Source of the DNA: an uncultured Clostridia bacterium
GTDB lineage: Bacteria > Bacillota > Clostridia > TANB77 > CAG-508
Direction of reading: 5' to 3'
Assembly: GCA_948678575.1 (NCBI GenBank)
Contig: CAPPGO010000002.1
Location: 209,239-273,238, forward strand
Length of the DNA stretch: 64,000 nucleotides
Shown here: piece by piece, positions 16,665 to 26,180 of the stretch
How positions within the stretch are numbered: the first letter of the stretch is position 1
Layout of the letters: every line of letters starts with the position of its first letter
Position numbers and translations under genes: made by a program
The notes under the pieces: generated by a model
What the model was told of the DNA's origin: nothing
The model's database searches: none
What the model saw: only the letters and a program-made list of their open reading frames with translations

Positions 16665-18200
16665 ATGGGAAAAAAAGTAACTATGCTTATGATTCTAGAT
16701 GGATATGGAATTAATGAGAAAGAAGAAGGAAATGCAGTAAAATTAGCTAATATTCCTTATTTAAGAAATTTGTTACAAGAAAATCCAAATACAATAGTGC
16801 ATACAAGTGGATTAGATGTTGGACTTCCAGATGGACAAATGGGAAATTCAGAAGTAGGGCATACTAATATTGGTGCAGGTAGAATAATATATCAAGACTT
16901 AGCTAAAATTACTAAGGAAATTGAAGATGGAGACTTTTTCAGTAAATCAGAATTAGTAGCAGCAATAGAAAATTGTAAGAAAAATAATACAAATTTACAC
17001 ATAATGGGATTAGTGTCAGATGGTGGAGTTCACAGTCATAATAGACATTTGTATGCTATATTAGAATTAGCTAAAAGAAAAGATTTTGAAAATGTATTCA
17101 TTCATTGCTTTATGGATGGAAGAGATACACCACCAGCATCTGGTGAATCATATTTAACAGAATTGGAAGAAAAAATTGCAGAAAAAGGTGTTGGAAAAAT
17201 AGCAACTATTTCTGGTAGATTTTATGCTATGGATAGAGATAAAAGATGGGAAAGAGTAAATAAAGCATATGATGCCATAGTTAAAGGTGAAGGTAAAAAA
17301 GCTGTATCTGCAATAGAAGCTATTGAAGAATCTTATAGACAAGAATTATTTGATGAATTTGTTGTTCCAACAGTTATTTGCAATAAAAATAAAGAACCAA
17401 TTGCTACATTAGGTGAAAATGATTCTGTTATATTCTTTAATTTTAGACCAGATAGAGCAAGAGAAATTACAAGAGCTATTGTAGATCCTGAATTTGATGG
17501 ATTTAAAACAGAATATAAGCCAACATATTTTGTATGTATGACACCTTATGATGCAACACTTCCAAATGTAAAAATTGCATATCCAAAAGAGGAAATTCAT
17601 AATACTTTTGGTGAATATATTAGTAAAAAAGGTTTAAAACAACTTCGTATTGCAGAAACAGAAAAGTATGCACATGTTACATTTTTCTTCAATGGTGGAG
17701 AAGAGAAACAATACGAAGGAGAAAGTAGAATTTTAGTGCCTTCTCCAAAAGTAGAAACTTATGATATGAAACCAGAAATGAGTGCTTATGAAGTTGCAGA
17801 TAAAGTTGTAGAAGCGATAAATTCAGAAGAATTTGATTCTATTATTTTAAATTTTGCAAATCCAGATATGGTAGGACATACAGGAAGTATTGAAGCAGCT
17901 ATTAAAGCATTAGAAGCAATTGATGAATGTGTACAAAAAGTAGTAAAAGCTATAAATGAACATAATGGAGTTTTATTAATTACAGCAGATCATGGAAACT
18001 GTGAGCAAATGATAGATTATACAACAGGTGAACCACAAACAGCTCATACAACAAATCCAGTTCCACTTGCTATAATAGGATTACCACATACTAAAAAATT
18101 AAAAGAAGGATGTTTAGCTGATTTAGCTCCAACAATGTTAGATATTATGGGACTTGAAAAGCCAGAAGAAATGACAGGCGAAAGTTTAATAATAGACTAG
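16665..18200 (+). CDS. gpmI: 2,3-bisphosphoglycerate-independent phosphoglycerate mutase
   Basis: Mn-dependent mutase converting 3- to 2-phosphoglycerate. 511 residues, alkaline-phosphatase superfamily, with LDGYG (metal Asp), the phosphorylated Ser62 in GQMGNSEVGH, HGNCEQM near the C-terminus and AHTTNPVPL. I chose ATG 16665: GGAAAGGA lies upstream, while the in-frame ATGs at 16644 and 16653 lie on or before that site. It completes the operon; enolase is encoded separately at 60.2 kb. Confidence 0.96.
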   Translation: MGKKVTMLMILDGYGINEKEEGNAVKLANIPYLRNLLQENPNTIVHTSGLDVGLPDGQMGNSEVGHTNIGAGRIIYQDLAKITKEIEDGDFFSKSELVAAIENCKKNNTNLHIMGLVSDGGVHSHNRHLYAILELAKRKDFENVFIHCFMDGRDTPPASGESYLTELEEKIAEKGVGKIATISGRFYAMDRDKRWERVNKAYDAIVKGEGKKAVSAIEAIEESYRQELFDEFVVPTVICNKNKEPIATLGENDSVIFFNFRPDRAREITRAIVDPEFDGFKTEYKPTYFVCMTPYDATLPNVKIAYPKEEIHNTFGEYISKKGLKQLRIAETEKYAHVTFFFNGGEEKQYEGESRILVPSPKVETYDMKPEMSAYEVADKVVEAINSEEFDSIILNFANPDMVGHTGSIEAAIKALEAIDECVQKVVKAINEHNGVLLITADHGNCEQMIDYTTGEPQTAHTTNPVPLAIIGLPHTKKLKEGCLADLAPTMLDIMGLEKPEEMTGESLIID

Positions 18201-18209
18201 GAGTAGTAT

Positions 18210-18947
18210 ATGATAAACTTACCAGAAGAAAAAGTATTGTATTCTGAAATTCAGAAAAAATTATTTTATATAATTCCAGAAAAGTGGGAAAGTATATATT
18301 TATATACTTCTATTATTGATGTCCCTGGACAAAAATCAAGAGGTGAATTATTCTTTTATTATATTCCAAAAGGAATTATAAAAAAGAAACCAGTAAATTG
18401 TTATGAAATTCCAAACTTATTTGATATAGATGAAGAAGAATATTCTGAATTTATTACAGAATTATATAAAATAATGAAGTCTTTAAGATTAGCTTATGGT
18501 AAAAGAAAAGGTAGATTATGGTCAAATGCTAATATATCTATTGAAAATTTTCAATTTAAAGTAGAATATGGATTTGAGGATTTATCAAAATCAGAATACG
18601 ATTCTTATGAGAGACATGTAATTTGGAGATACAAATATCTAAAAACAGACATAGATGCATCTTCAAGAAAAGATAAAAAAATAATTCAAAAATATCTAGA
18701 AGATTTACATTTACATGGTGAATTGAAAAAAGATATGTATATTGAAGGTATTTATAAAGTAGCTATGAAGAATATTGTAGATTTTGAAAAAACTCTTACT
18801 GTTGATGAAGCTATTGCACAGTCAAAACCAGAACTAAAAAAGAAGGCAAAGATTTTGAAGAAAAAAGAAGTTCAAGAAGAGGAAGAAGATAAATCTATAA
18901 ATAATCAAATATTAAATTTTGGAAATAAACCTATAAAAAGAGATTAA
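18210..18947 (+). CDS. YezG-like (DUF600) protein
   Basis: 245 residues. The first half resembles the YezG/DUF600 immunity family (LYSEIQKKLFYIIPEKWESIY and GELFFYYIPKG); YezG neutralises the YeeF LXG toxin in Bacillus. The C-terminal third is Lys/Glu-rich and probably disordered, an extension beyond the family domain. No toxin gene is adjacent: it lies 9 bases after gpmI and ends at a terminator, so a house role or orphan immunity gene are both possible. Family assignment is from pattern memory. Confidence 0.55.
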   Translation: MINLPEEKVLYSEIQKKLFYIIPEKWESIYLYTSIIDVPGQKSRGELFFYYIPKGIIKKKPVNCYEIPNLFDIDEEEYSEFITELYKIMKSLRLAYGKRKGRLWSNANISIENFQFKVEYGFEDLSKSEYDSYERHVIWRYKYLKTDIDASSRKDKKIIQKYLEDLHLHGELKKDMYIEGIYKVAMKNIVDFEKTLTVDEAIAQSKPELKKKAKILKKKEVQEEEEDKSINNQILNFGNKPIKRD

Positions 18948-18964
18948 TTTTAATCTCTTTTTTC
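18936..18964 (+). terminator. Terminator of the glycolysis operon
   Basis: AAAGAGATTAA paired with TTAATCTCTTT, then a T tract; it overlaps the stop of the DUF600-like gene. Confidence 0.85.
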
Positions 18965-19027
18965 TTGAAAAAAATAACTGAATAAAGTAAAATAAAAGAT
19001 AGAAAATAAACATAAAAGGAGTTTTTT

Positions 19028-19570
19028 ATGGGCAATTTAGGAATAGTTTTATTTTTTATTGGATGTTTGCTAATAATTGGTGTAATATTAATATTTAATA
19101 ATTGTATGTCAATGAGAAATAAAGTAAGACAATCAAAATCTACAATAGATATCTATTTAACGCAAAGATTTGATTTAATACCTAATTTAGTTGAGTGTGT
19201 AAAAGCATATACTAGCTATGAAGAGGCTACTTTAAAAGGAATAACAGAATTAAGAGAAATTTATAATAGTGATAAAAGTATAACAACAGCAAATAATTTG
19301 GTAGGTAAAATGAATAATCTTATTGCTAAGGCAGAGGAAATGGCAGATTTAAAAGCCAGTGAGCAATTTATTATTCTTCAAAAAAGTTTAACTAAAATAG
19401 AAAGTCAGCTTCAAGCTGCAAGAAGAATATATAATGGAGATGTAACTTTGTATAATACATCAATACAAGTTTTTCCTAACAATATAATTGCATCGATTTT
19501 CAATATGAAATCAGCTGAATTATTTGTAATAGATGAATATAAAGCTCAAAATATAGAGGTAAAAGTTTAG
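19028..19570 (+). CDS. LemA family protein
   Basis: 180 residues: one N-terminal transmembrane helix (about 5-24) followed by an alpha-helical extracytoplasmic or cytosolic bundle with the LemA hallmarks QRFDLIPNLVECVKAYTSYEE and a C-terminal region ending VFPNNIIASIFN. LemA proteins are membrane anchored and of unsettled function. The start follows AAAGGAG. Its stop is immediately followed by the ATG of the DUF3137 gene, so the two products probably work together. Confidence 0.92.
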   Translation: MGNLGIVLFFIGCLLIIGVILIFNNCMSMRNKVRQSKSTIDIYLTQRFDLIPNLVECVKAYTSYEEATLKGITELREIYNSDKSITTANNLVGKMNNLIAKAEEMADLKASEQFIILQKSLTKIESQLQAARRIYNGDVTLYNTSIQVFPNNIIASIFNMKSAELFVIDEYKAQNIEVKV

Positions 19571-20476
19571 ATGAAAAGAAATTTTAATGAAATATATCAA
19601 GAAATATATATAAACGGTGTTAAAGAATTAACTATGCTAAAAAGAAATCATAATGTGAGTATATTAGTATTTTTTGCTTTGTTTATATTAACTATAATTA
19701 TATTTATATCTCAAAAAAGATTTACTCCTATATTAATGGTTTCTATTGTTACTGCAATTGTATCATTAGTTATTTTAATGAGAGAGCAATATAATTATAA
19801 AAAAGGTTTTAAAGAATTAGTAATAAAAAGACTTGTTTATTTATATAATCCAAAATTTGTATATATACCTTCTAGTGGAGTTACAAGAAATGAATATATT
19901 GAATCATTTTTCGATTCACACTTTGATAGATTTTACACAGAAGATTTAATAAAAGGTGCAATAAATGATGAATATTCTTTTAAAATTGCACAAGTAAAAA
20001 CGCAAGTTGAAGAAGTAGAAACAGATAGTAATGGCAATTCAGAGATAGAAACTCATACTTTATTTTCTGGGCTTTTTGGAATTGTAGAAATTAAAGATAG
20101 TATGATTATGAAAATGGATATTACTTCAAATAACATTTTAAATAAATATCATAAAAGTAGAATTGAAGTAGATTCTAGTGAATTTGAGAAAAAATATGAT
20201 ATGTTTTCAACCGATAAAGTGCGTACAATGGAAATTTTTACTTCTGATATTATAGAAGAATTTAATAAATTTGAAGAAGAAACTGGCTATGTTATGCAAA
20301 TAAAAGTAGTTCCAAACAGATTATATTTTAGAATATCATGTGGTGAATCTTTTGAGGCACCTATGATAAAGGATGCTTTATCTTATGATTATCTATATAA
20401 AAATTTTAGAATGATAGATTTTCCAATAGATATTATTACTAAGATGATTAATAATGCTTTGGAAACTAGAAGATAA
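19571..20476 (+). CDS. DUF3137 family membrane protein
   Basis: 301 residues: two transmembrane helices (about 30-50 and 55-72) followed by a soluble domain with RNEYIESFFDSHFDRFYTEDLI, SGLFGIVEIKD and RLYFRISCGESFEAP. DUF3137 genes are commonly paired with lemA, as here with no intergenic base. The function is unknown; I infer a membrane complex with LemA. Confidence 0.8.
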   Translation: MKRNFNEIYQEIYINGVKELTMLKRNHNVSILVFFALFILTIIIFISQKRFTPILMVSIVTAIVSLVILMREQYNYKKGFKELVIKRLVYLYNPKFVYIPSSGVTRNEYIESFFDSHFDRFYTEDLIKGAINDEYSFKIAQVKTQVEEVETDSNGNSEIETHTLFSGLFGIVEIKDSMIMKMDITSNNILNKYHKSRIEVDSSEFEKKYDMFSTDKVRTMEIFTSDIIEEFNKFEEETGYVMQIKVVPNRLYFRISCGESFEAPMIKDALSYDYLYKNFRMIDFPIDIITKMINNALETRR

Positions 20477-20528
20477 ATGGTAAATCTTTTAATTTCTTTA
20501 AAAACCTCTTTTATTCTCACTTAATCTA

Positions 20529-20537
20529 TGATATAAT
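20529..20537 (+). promoter_or_regulatory. Extended -10 promoter before rsmE
   Basis: TGA-TATAAT (20529-20537); the -35 is poor (TTTTAT). It lies 39 bases before the TTG start of rsmE. Confidence 0.45.
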
Positions 20538-20575
20538 ACTAACTATTAATAGTATTTAGAGTTAAGGAGAATACT

Positions 20576-21323
20576 TTGAGAAAATTTTTTGTTGAATCAA
20601 ATCAAATTCAAAACAATAAAATTGAAATTATTGATGAAGATGTTAATCATATAAAAAATGTGTTAAGATTAGAAATTGGTGAAAAAATAAAAATTGGAAA
20701 TAAACTTTCTGGTGAAAATTATATTTGTGAAATTTCAAATATTTTTAAAGACAATGTAGTTTGTAAAATTCTTGAAGAAACTGGAAAAAATGTTGAAAGC
20801 AATATTGAAATTACTGCTTTTCAAGGATTACCCAAGGCTGATAAAATGGAACTTATAATTCAAAAAGGTACAGAACTTGGAGTTACAAATTTTATACCAG
20901 TTAGTTTTAAAAGAAGTATTGTAAAATTATCTCGGAAAAGATGAAATAAAAAAAATAGAGAGATGGCAAAAAATTGCTGAAATGGCATCAAAACAATCTG
21001 GTAGAGACATAATACCTAAAATAGAGAATATACATAATGTTAAAACATTATGTGAAAATATGAATAATTATGACTTAGTTCTTCTTGCTTATGAAAATGA
21101 AGAAGAACATACCTTGAAAGAAGAATTGAAAAGAATTAAAAATACTAAGGATAAACTAAGAATTGCAATAATTATTGGACCTGAGGGTGGAATTGAACAA
21201 GAAGAAGTTACTACCTTAGAAAAAGCAGGAGCAAAAGTAATTAGTTTAGGTAAAAGAATTTTAAGAACGGAAACTGTTGCTTTGGTTATGACATCAATAA
21301 TTATGTACGAATTAGAGCAATAA
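20576..21323 (+). CDS. rsmE: 16S rRNA (uracil-1498-N3)-methyltransferase RsmE, +1 frameshift at CGG
   Basis: Methylates N3 of U1498 in 16S rRNA. The frame opens at TTG 20576 after AAGGAG and covers the N-terminal PUA-like domain and the start of the SPOUT domain (ADKMELIIQKGTELGVTNFIPV). At codon 120, CGG (20933-20935), the zero frame runs into TGA two codons later. Skipping the C reads GGA AAA GAT (Gly-Lys-Asp) and joins, without loss, to the SAM-binding knot (IGPEGGIEQEE, LGKRILRTETVAL). The joined 248-residue protein has the normal length, so this is either a +1-frameshifted gene or a one-base error. Four other genes in the window shift at CGG in the same way, which favours real recoding. 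Without the shift the enzyme would lack its SAM site. Confidence 0.85.
20933..20935 (+). other. CGG frameshift site 1 (rsmE)
   Basis: TCT CGG A; the downstream frame resumes at GGA (20934). The zero-frame stop TGA is at 20942-20944. Confidence 0.8.
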
Positions 21324-21360
21324 TAAGAATTCTTGTTATTGAAACATAGGAGGAAATGGT

Positions 21361-21978
21361 TTGGATAAAGCAGATAGAGCCACTGAAATAATTGCAGAAA
21401 AGAGAAAATTACCAGAGAAAATAAAAGATAAACTTGATAGTTATACTTTTATAAATTTATTAATTTCAATTGCATTAATGATATATATGATTGTAATAAA
21501 TGTTTTGTACTTAAATGAAAGCACAGAATTTTTTACGACTAGTATAAAGATTTTTTCAATGTTACTTATTGTTATAGATATAGCTATTTTTGAAATTGGA
21601 TATAGAAAAGATAATATTTCAATATGGATACATGCAGTTGAATTATTAATATGCAGTACTTTGATATTAAGTCTTCAATATATATATTTATATGGAAGTT
21701 TTGTTGTTAGAAATATTTTTATGTTACTTCCTGTATTTTTTTCAATATATTATGTTGCCAAAGTAATTGTTGGACATGTTGTTGAAACAAAAAAATATCA
21801 AAATAATTTAAGTGATATAAAAGAATTGGTAAAAGAAGAAGAAGAAGGTTACTTAGATGATGTTGTTGATGAAATTGGAAATGAAATAAAAAATATTGAA
21901 GAGATGAAAAATAAAGAAAAAGAAATTATAAAAAAAGCAAAGAAAGACAAGAAAAAACAGGAGGCAAAAAAGCAATGA
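21361..21978 (+). CDS. Four-helix membrane protein of unknown function
   Basis: 205 residues. Four hydrophobic segments (about 31-50, 61-79, 88-108, 114-135), then a charged, probably coiled C-terminal tail ending in a run of Lys and Glu. I do not recognise the family. The start is TTG 21361, seven bases after AGGAGG; a nearer ATG (21357) is out of frame. It overlaps yicC by ATGA, so it belongs to the yicC-remA-gmk operon. Confidence 0.7.
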   Translation: MDKADRATEIIAEKRKLPEKIKDKLDSYTFINLLISIALMIYMIVINVLYLNESTEFFTTSIKIFSMLLIVIDIAIFEIGYRKDNISIWIHAVELLICSTLILSLQYIYLYGSFVVRNIFMLLPVFFSIYYVAKVIVGHVVETKKYQNNLSDIKELVKEEEEGYLDDVVDEIGNEIKNIEEMKNKEKEIIKKAKKDKKKQEAKKQ

Positions 21979-22850
21979 TAAGAAGTATGACAGGCTTTGG
22001 TCGAGGTATATATGAAATAGATGGAAGAACATATACAGTTGAAATAAAATCCGTTAATCATAAATACAATGATATAAATGTTAGATTACCTAGATTCTTG
22101 AATATTTTAGAAGATGATGTAAGAAAGCAAATTCAAAATAGTATTTCAAGAGGAAAAATAGATGTATTTATAGGTTTTGAAAATTACAGTGATAAAGGTA
22201 TAAATATAAAGATAAATAAACCACTTGCCAAAGAATATTTGCAAGAATTAAAAAGTTTATCAGAAGAAACTGGTGTACCTTATGAATTAAGCATCATAGA
22301 TGTTTCTAAATTGCCAGATATTCTAAAAATGGAAGAAAATGGCGATGAAGAACTTATATCAAGTGAATTAAAAATAGCTTTAACAGAGGCTATAAATAAT
22401 TTTGTTGGTATGAGAGTTAAAGAAGGCGAAAAACTTGCAGAGGACATGAAAAAGAGAATAGATTGGATAGAAACAAAGATTGATGAAATATCAAAATATT
22501 CATCAACATTGGTTGAAGAGTATATTGAAAAATTACAAGCAAGAGTTAAAGAACTTATGCAAAACGATGTCGTTGATGAAACTCGTTTAGCACAAGAAAT
22601 TGTAATCTATTCAGACAAATGTTCAATAGAAGAAGAACTTACTAGATTAAAAAGCCATATAAATCAATTTAACGATTTATTAAAAGGGTCATCACCAATT
22701 GGAAAGAAGTTTGACTTTTTAGTTCAAGAAATGAATAGAGAAGTAAATACAATTGGTTCAAAGGCAAATTGCTTAGAAATAACTAATAGAGTTATTGATA
22801 TAAAAACAGAAATTGAGAATGTAAGAGAACAAATTCAAAATATAGAGTAA
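21975..22850 (+). CDS. YicC/YloC family endoribonuclease
   Basis: 291 residues. It begins with the family signature IRSMTGFGRG, has HKYNDINVRLPR, and ends with the conserved DUF1732 part (GKKFDFLVQEMNREVNTIGSKA). YicC proteins are stress-related endoribonucleases. The order yicC-remA-rpoZ/gmk-priA is conserved in Firmicutes and supports the call. The start overlaps the stop of the preceding gene (ATGA). Confidence 0.93.
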   Translation: MIRSMTGFGRGIYEIDGRTYTVEIKSVNHKYNDINVRLPRFLNILEDDVRKQIQNSISRGKIDVFIGFENYSDKGINIKINKPLAKEYLQELKSLSEETGVPYELSIIDVSKLPDILKMEENGDEELISSELKIALTEAINNFVGMRVKEGEKLAEDMKKRIDWIETKIDEISKYSSTLVEEYIEKLQARVKELMQNDVVDETRLAQEIVIYSDKCSIEEELTRLKSHINQFNDLLKGSSPIGKKFDFLVQEMNREVNTIGSKANCLEITNRVIDIKTEIENVREQIQNIE

Positions 22851-22866
22851 AGGGAAGGTGATAAAA

Positions 22867-23121
22867 ATGCAACTTATAAATATAGGATTTGGAAATATTG
22901 TTTCGGCAGAAAGGATTATTTCAATTGTAAGTCCAGAATCTGCACCAATAAAAAGAATAGTACAAGAGGCAAAAGATTCTAAAATGGCTATTGATGCTAC
23001 TTATGGAAGAAGAACAAGAAGTGTTCTTATAATGGATTCAGGACATGTTATATTATCTGCTGTACAACCAGAAACAGTAGCAGGTAGAGTAGATAATGAT
23101 ACAAATGAAGAAGAGGAATAA
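22867..23121 (+). CDS. remA: RemA-like (DUF370) regulator
   Basis: 84 residues: small DNA-binding protein related to RemA of Bacillus, which activates biofilm matrix operons. Conserved parts are NIGFGNIVSAERIISIVSPESAPIKR and DATYGRRTRSVLIMDSGHVILS. I chose ATG 22867 because GGAAGGTGA precedes it and family members begin here; the GTG at 22858 is inside that binding site. RemA could regulate the TasA-like/SipW operon at 2.8 kb (inference). Confidence 0.92.
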   Translation: MQLINIGFGNIVSAERIISIVSPESAPIKRIVQEAKDSKMAIDATYGRRTRSVLIMDSGHVILSAVQPETVAGRVDNDTNEEEE

Positions 23122-23144
23122 ATGAAAAATAGGAGGAATAAAAA

Positions 23145-23336
23145 ATGATAGTAGAACCAACAGTAACAGATTTATTAAAATTAGTTGACGATAGATATGA
23201 ATTAGTTATCGTTACATCAAAAAGAGCAAGACAACTTGCAGTAGGAGCACCTAAATTAACAGACGCAAAGGAAAAATCAGTAGTAACTATTGCATCAAAA
23301 GAAATTGCAGAAGGTAAGGTAAAAAAAGTATGTTAG
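23145..23336 (+). CDS. rpoZ: RNA polymerase omega subunit
   Basis: 63 residues, typical of Firmicute omega. It contains LVDDRYELVIVTSKRARQLA, the omega signature that folds on the beta' subunit. Strong AGGAGG precedes the ATG. It overlaps gmk by seven bases. Confidence 0.93.
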   Translation: MIVEPTVTDLLKLVDDRYELVIVTSKRARQLAVGAPKLTDAKEKSVVTIASKEIAEGKVKKVC

Positions 23337-23902
23337 TTATATTAGCTGGTGTAGCAGGTGCTGGAAAAGATACAATTGCAAAAGCTATTATTCAAAGAAT
23401 GGAAAATGTAATTAGTATTCCATCTTTTACAAGTCGTGCACCAAGAGCAGATGATGTTCCAGGTGTAAGCTATAATTTTGTTTCAAAAGAAGAATTTGAA
23501 AGAATGATAGCAGATGGTGAATTGTATGAATATGATGTTCATCATGAAAATTATTATGGAACATCTCGTAAATTATTAAATGAAAGAATTGAAAGTGGAA
23601 AAATAATAATAAAAGACATTGATGTAAATGGAACAGAAGCATTGGTAGAATTATTAAAGGAAGATACAAAAGTTGTTACCATTTTTTTAAGAGTGCCAAA
23701 AGATGAATTAAAACGCAGACTAGAAAATAGAATTGACCATTTAAGTCCAAAAGAAATTCAATTAAGACTTAATAGATTTGATTATGAAGAATCTAAAATT
23801 GGTATATATGACTATGTTATAAAAAATGATAATTTAGAAAAAACACTTTCAATAATTGAAACAATAATTGAAAAAGAATATAAACTATATAAAGCAAAAT
23901 AG
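23330..23902 (+). CDS. gmk: Guanylate kinase
   Basis: Phosphorylates GMP to GDP. 190 residues with P-loop GVAGAGKDT, GMP-binding SFTSRAPRADDVPGVSY, the YYGTS region, and the lid with RLENRID. The P-loop has AGKDT rather than the more usual SGKGT. The ATG lies inside rpoZ, so translation is probably coupled. Confidence 0.94.
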   Translation: MLVILAGVAGAGKDTIAKAIIQRMENVISIPSFTSRAPRADDVPGVSYNFVSKEEFERMIADGELYEYDVHHENYYGTSRKLLNERIESGKIIIKDIDVNGTEALVELLKEDTKVVTIFLRVPKDELKRRLENRIDHLSPKEIQLRLNRFDYEESKIGIYDYVIKNDNLEKTLSIIETIIEKEYKLYKAK

Positions 23903-23925
23903 GCGATAATTTTATCGTCTATTTT
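23901..23925 (+). terminator. Weak hairpin between gmk and priA
   Basis: AGGCGATAA and TTATCGTCT (one G-T pair) close on two bases, followed by ATTTTAG. Probably only partial termination, or mRNA processing. Confidence 0.4.
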
Positions 23926-23941
23926 AGATACATGGGGAAAA

Positions 23942-26170
23942 ATGATAGCTGAAATTATTATAAATAGTAATGCGAAAGCTTTAAATAGAATATTTGATTA
24001 TGTGGTTCCAAAAGAAATGGAAAAAGAAATTTTTGTTGGAGCTAGAATTTATGCGCCTTTTGGTAGGGGAGATAAATTAGAAGATGGATTTGTTATAGGT
24101 TTAAAGGATAAATCAGAATTTGCTAATAAAGAGTTAGCAAAAATAATATATGAAATGAGTATTCCAGAAGAAAAAATGCAACTTGCAAAACTTATGGCAA
24201 GAAAGTATTTTTGTAATATTTCAGATTGTATTAAACTTATGTTACCACCAGGAACTGCTGGTAAAGAACCGGAAAGTTGGGCAAAAGAAAAAACAGGTAA
24301 ATTTGTTTGTTTAGCAAGAGATTCGGAAGAAATACAGGACAGCATAAATAGTGGAGAAATAAGTAGTAGTAAACATAAGAAAGTTTTGGAGTTTTTACTT
24401 GATAATGATGATATATATCTTCCTGATTTAGAAAAAATATTAGAAATATCATCTTCTGTATGCAAAACATTAGAAAAAAAAGGATATGTTGAAATTCAAG
24501 AAAAACAAATTGAAAGAAATCCATTTGTAAATAAAAATATTGAAAAAGATGAACCTAAAATTTTAAATAGTGAACAACAACGAGCTTATGATGCTATTAG
24601 TTTTAATATAGAAAATGAAGAAGTAATAACTTCATTAATATATGGAATTACAGGTTCAGGAAAAACAGAAATATATATGCAGTTAATCGGGAAAGCAATA
24701 TCCTTAGGAAAAACAGCAATAATGCTAGTTCCAGAAATTTCATTAACACCCCAAATGGTAGATAGATTTTTAGCGAGATTCGGAAATGAAATTGCTATTT
24801 TACATAGTAAATTATCTATTGGAGAAAGATATGACGAATGGCAAAAAATATCAGAAGGTAAAGCTAAAATTGTAATCGGAGCAAGATCAGCAATATTTGC
24901 ACCAGTAAAGAATTTAGGAATAATAATTATAGATGAAGAGCATGACATGTCATATAAATCTGATATGTCACCAAGATATCATGCAAGAGATTTAGCAAAA
25001 TACATAACAAAACAAGCAAAATGTCCATTAGTATTAGGTAGTGCGACACCAGATATTTCAACATATAAACAAGCATTAGATGAAGAAATTGAGATGTTTA
25101 CACTAACTAAACGAGCAAATGATGCTTCACTTCCAGAAATACAAATTGTAGATTTAAGGCAAGAACTTTCTTATGGAAATAGATCCATGCTAAGTGGAAA
25201 ATTGCAAAAAGAAATTAGAGAAAATATAAAAAACAAAAAACAAACAATTTTGTTTTTAAATAGAAGAGGTTATTCAACATTTGTACTTTGCAGAGAATGT
25301 GGAGAACCAGTAAAATGTCCAAATTGTAGTATTAGTTTAACCTATCACAAATATGAAAACATTTTGAAATGTCATTATTGCGGTTTGCAAATGCCAGTAG
25401 TTAAAAAATGTCCAAATTGTGAGAGTGACAAAGTAAAATATTTTGGAACAGGTACTCAAAAATTAGAAGATGAAATACACAAATTATTTCCAGAAGCTAG
25501 CACAATAAGAATGGATATTGATACAGTTTCAAAGAAAAATTCACATGAAAAAATTTTAAATACTTTTAAAAATGAAAATATAGATATTTTAATAGGAACA
25601 CAAATGATTGTAAAAGGACATCATTTTCCTAATGTTACTTTGGTTGGAGTAATTGTAGCAGACGGTGCGCTTAATATGGAGGATTATAATGCTTCACAAA
25701 AAACTTTTCAAACTTTGGTTCAGGTCTCTGGTAGAGCTGGTAGAGAAAGCGAAAAAGGTAGAGTTATAATTCAAACTTACAATCCAGATCATTATGCAAT
25801 AATTTATTCAGCAAAACAAGATTATGAACTTTTTTATAATGCAGAGATCAATTTGAGAAAAATGTTGAAATATCCACCGTTTTGCGATATAATAATGATT
25901 AGGTTTGTTGGAAAAAATGTAAATGATATTGAAAAATTATCAAATGAGGTTTATAGCAATTTGCAAAACTTAATAGATAAGCAAAATACTTTTGTATATA
26001 AACCAGTTCCATCACCAGTAGACAAAATAAAAAATAAATATAGATGGAGAATTATTCTAAAAGGTAAAGTAAATAATAAAACTTTAAATATAATATATAA
26101 GGCATTGGAAATTAAACAAATTGAGGGAGTTTCAATTAGTGTTGATATTAATCCAAATAGTATGATATAG
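23942..26170 (+). CDS. priA: Primosomal helicase PriA
   Basis: Restarts stalled replication forks by loading the primosome. 742 residues: N-terminal DNA-binding domain (about 1-190), helicase core with Walker A GITGSGKTE near 235, DEEH box (IIDEEHDMSYKSDMSPRY), zinc-binding cysteines (CRECGEPVKCPNC and CHYCGLQM, KCPNC), then motifs V-VI (GTQMIVKGHHFPNVT, QVSGRAGR). The start ATG has only GGGGA upstream. Followed by def and fmt, a very common arrangement. Confidence 0.96.
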   Translation: MIAEIIINSNAKALNRIFDYVVPKEMEKEIFVGARIYAPFGRGDKLEDGFVIGLKDKSEFANKELAKIIYEMSIPEEKMQLAKLMARKYFCNISDCIKLMLPPGTAGKEPESWAKEKTGKFVCLARDSEEIQDSINSGEISSSKHKKVLEFLLDNDDIYLPDLEKILEISSSVCKTLEKKGYVEIQEKQIERNPFVNKNIEKDEPKILNSEQQRAYDAISFNIENEEVITSLIYGITGSGKTEIYMQLIGKAISLGKTAIMLVPEISLTPQMVDRFLARFGNEIAILHSKLSIGERYDEWQKISEGKAKIVIGARSAIFAPVKNLGIIIIDEEHDMSYKSDMSPRYHARDLAKYITKQAKCPLVLGSATPDISTYKQALDEEIEMFTLTKRANDASLPEIQIVDLRQELSYGNRSMLSGKLQKEIRENIKNKKQTILFLNRRGYSTFVLCRECGEPVKCPNCSISLTYHKYENILKCHYCGLQMPVVKKCPNCESDKVKYFGTGTQKLEDEIHKLFPEASTIRMDIDTVSKKNSHEKILNTFKNENIDILIGTQMIVKGHHFPNVTLVGVIVADGALNMEDYNASQKTFQTLVQVSGRAGRESEKGRVIIQTYNPDHYAIIYSAKQDYELFYNAEINLRKMLKYPPFCDIIMIRFVGKNVNDIEKLSNEVYSNLQNLIDKQNTFVYKPVPSPVDKIKNKYRWRIILKGKVNNKTLNIIYKALEIKQIEGVSISVDINPNSMI

Positions 26171-26180
26171 GGGGTAACAA

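Noticed and set aside
20982..21323. Second half of rsmE as a separate gene from ATG 20982
   Set aside because: It has no ribosome binding site and lacks about 15 conserved residues that are present upstream in the same frame.
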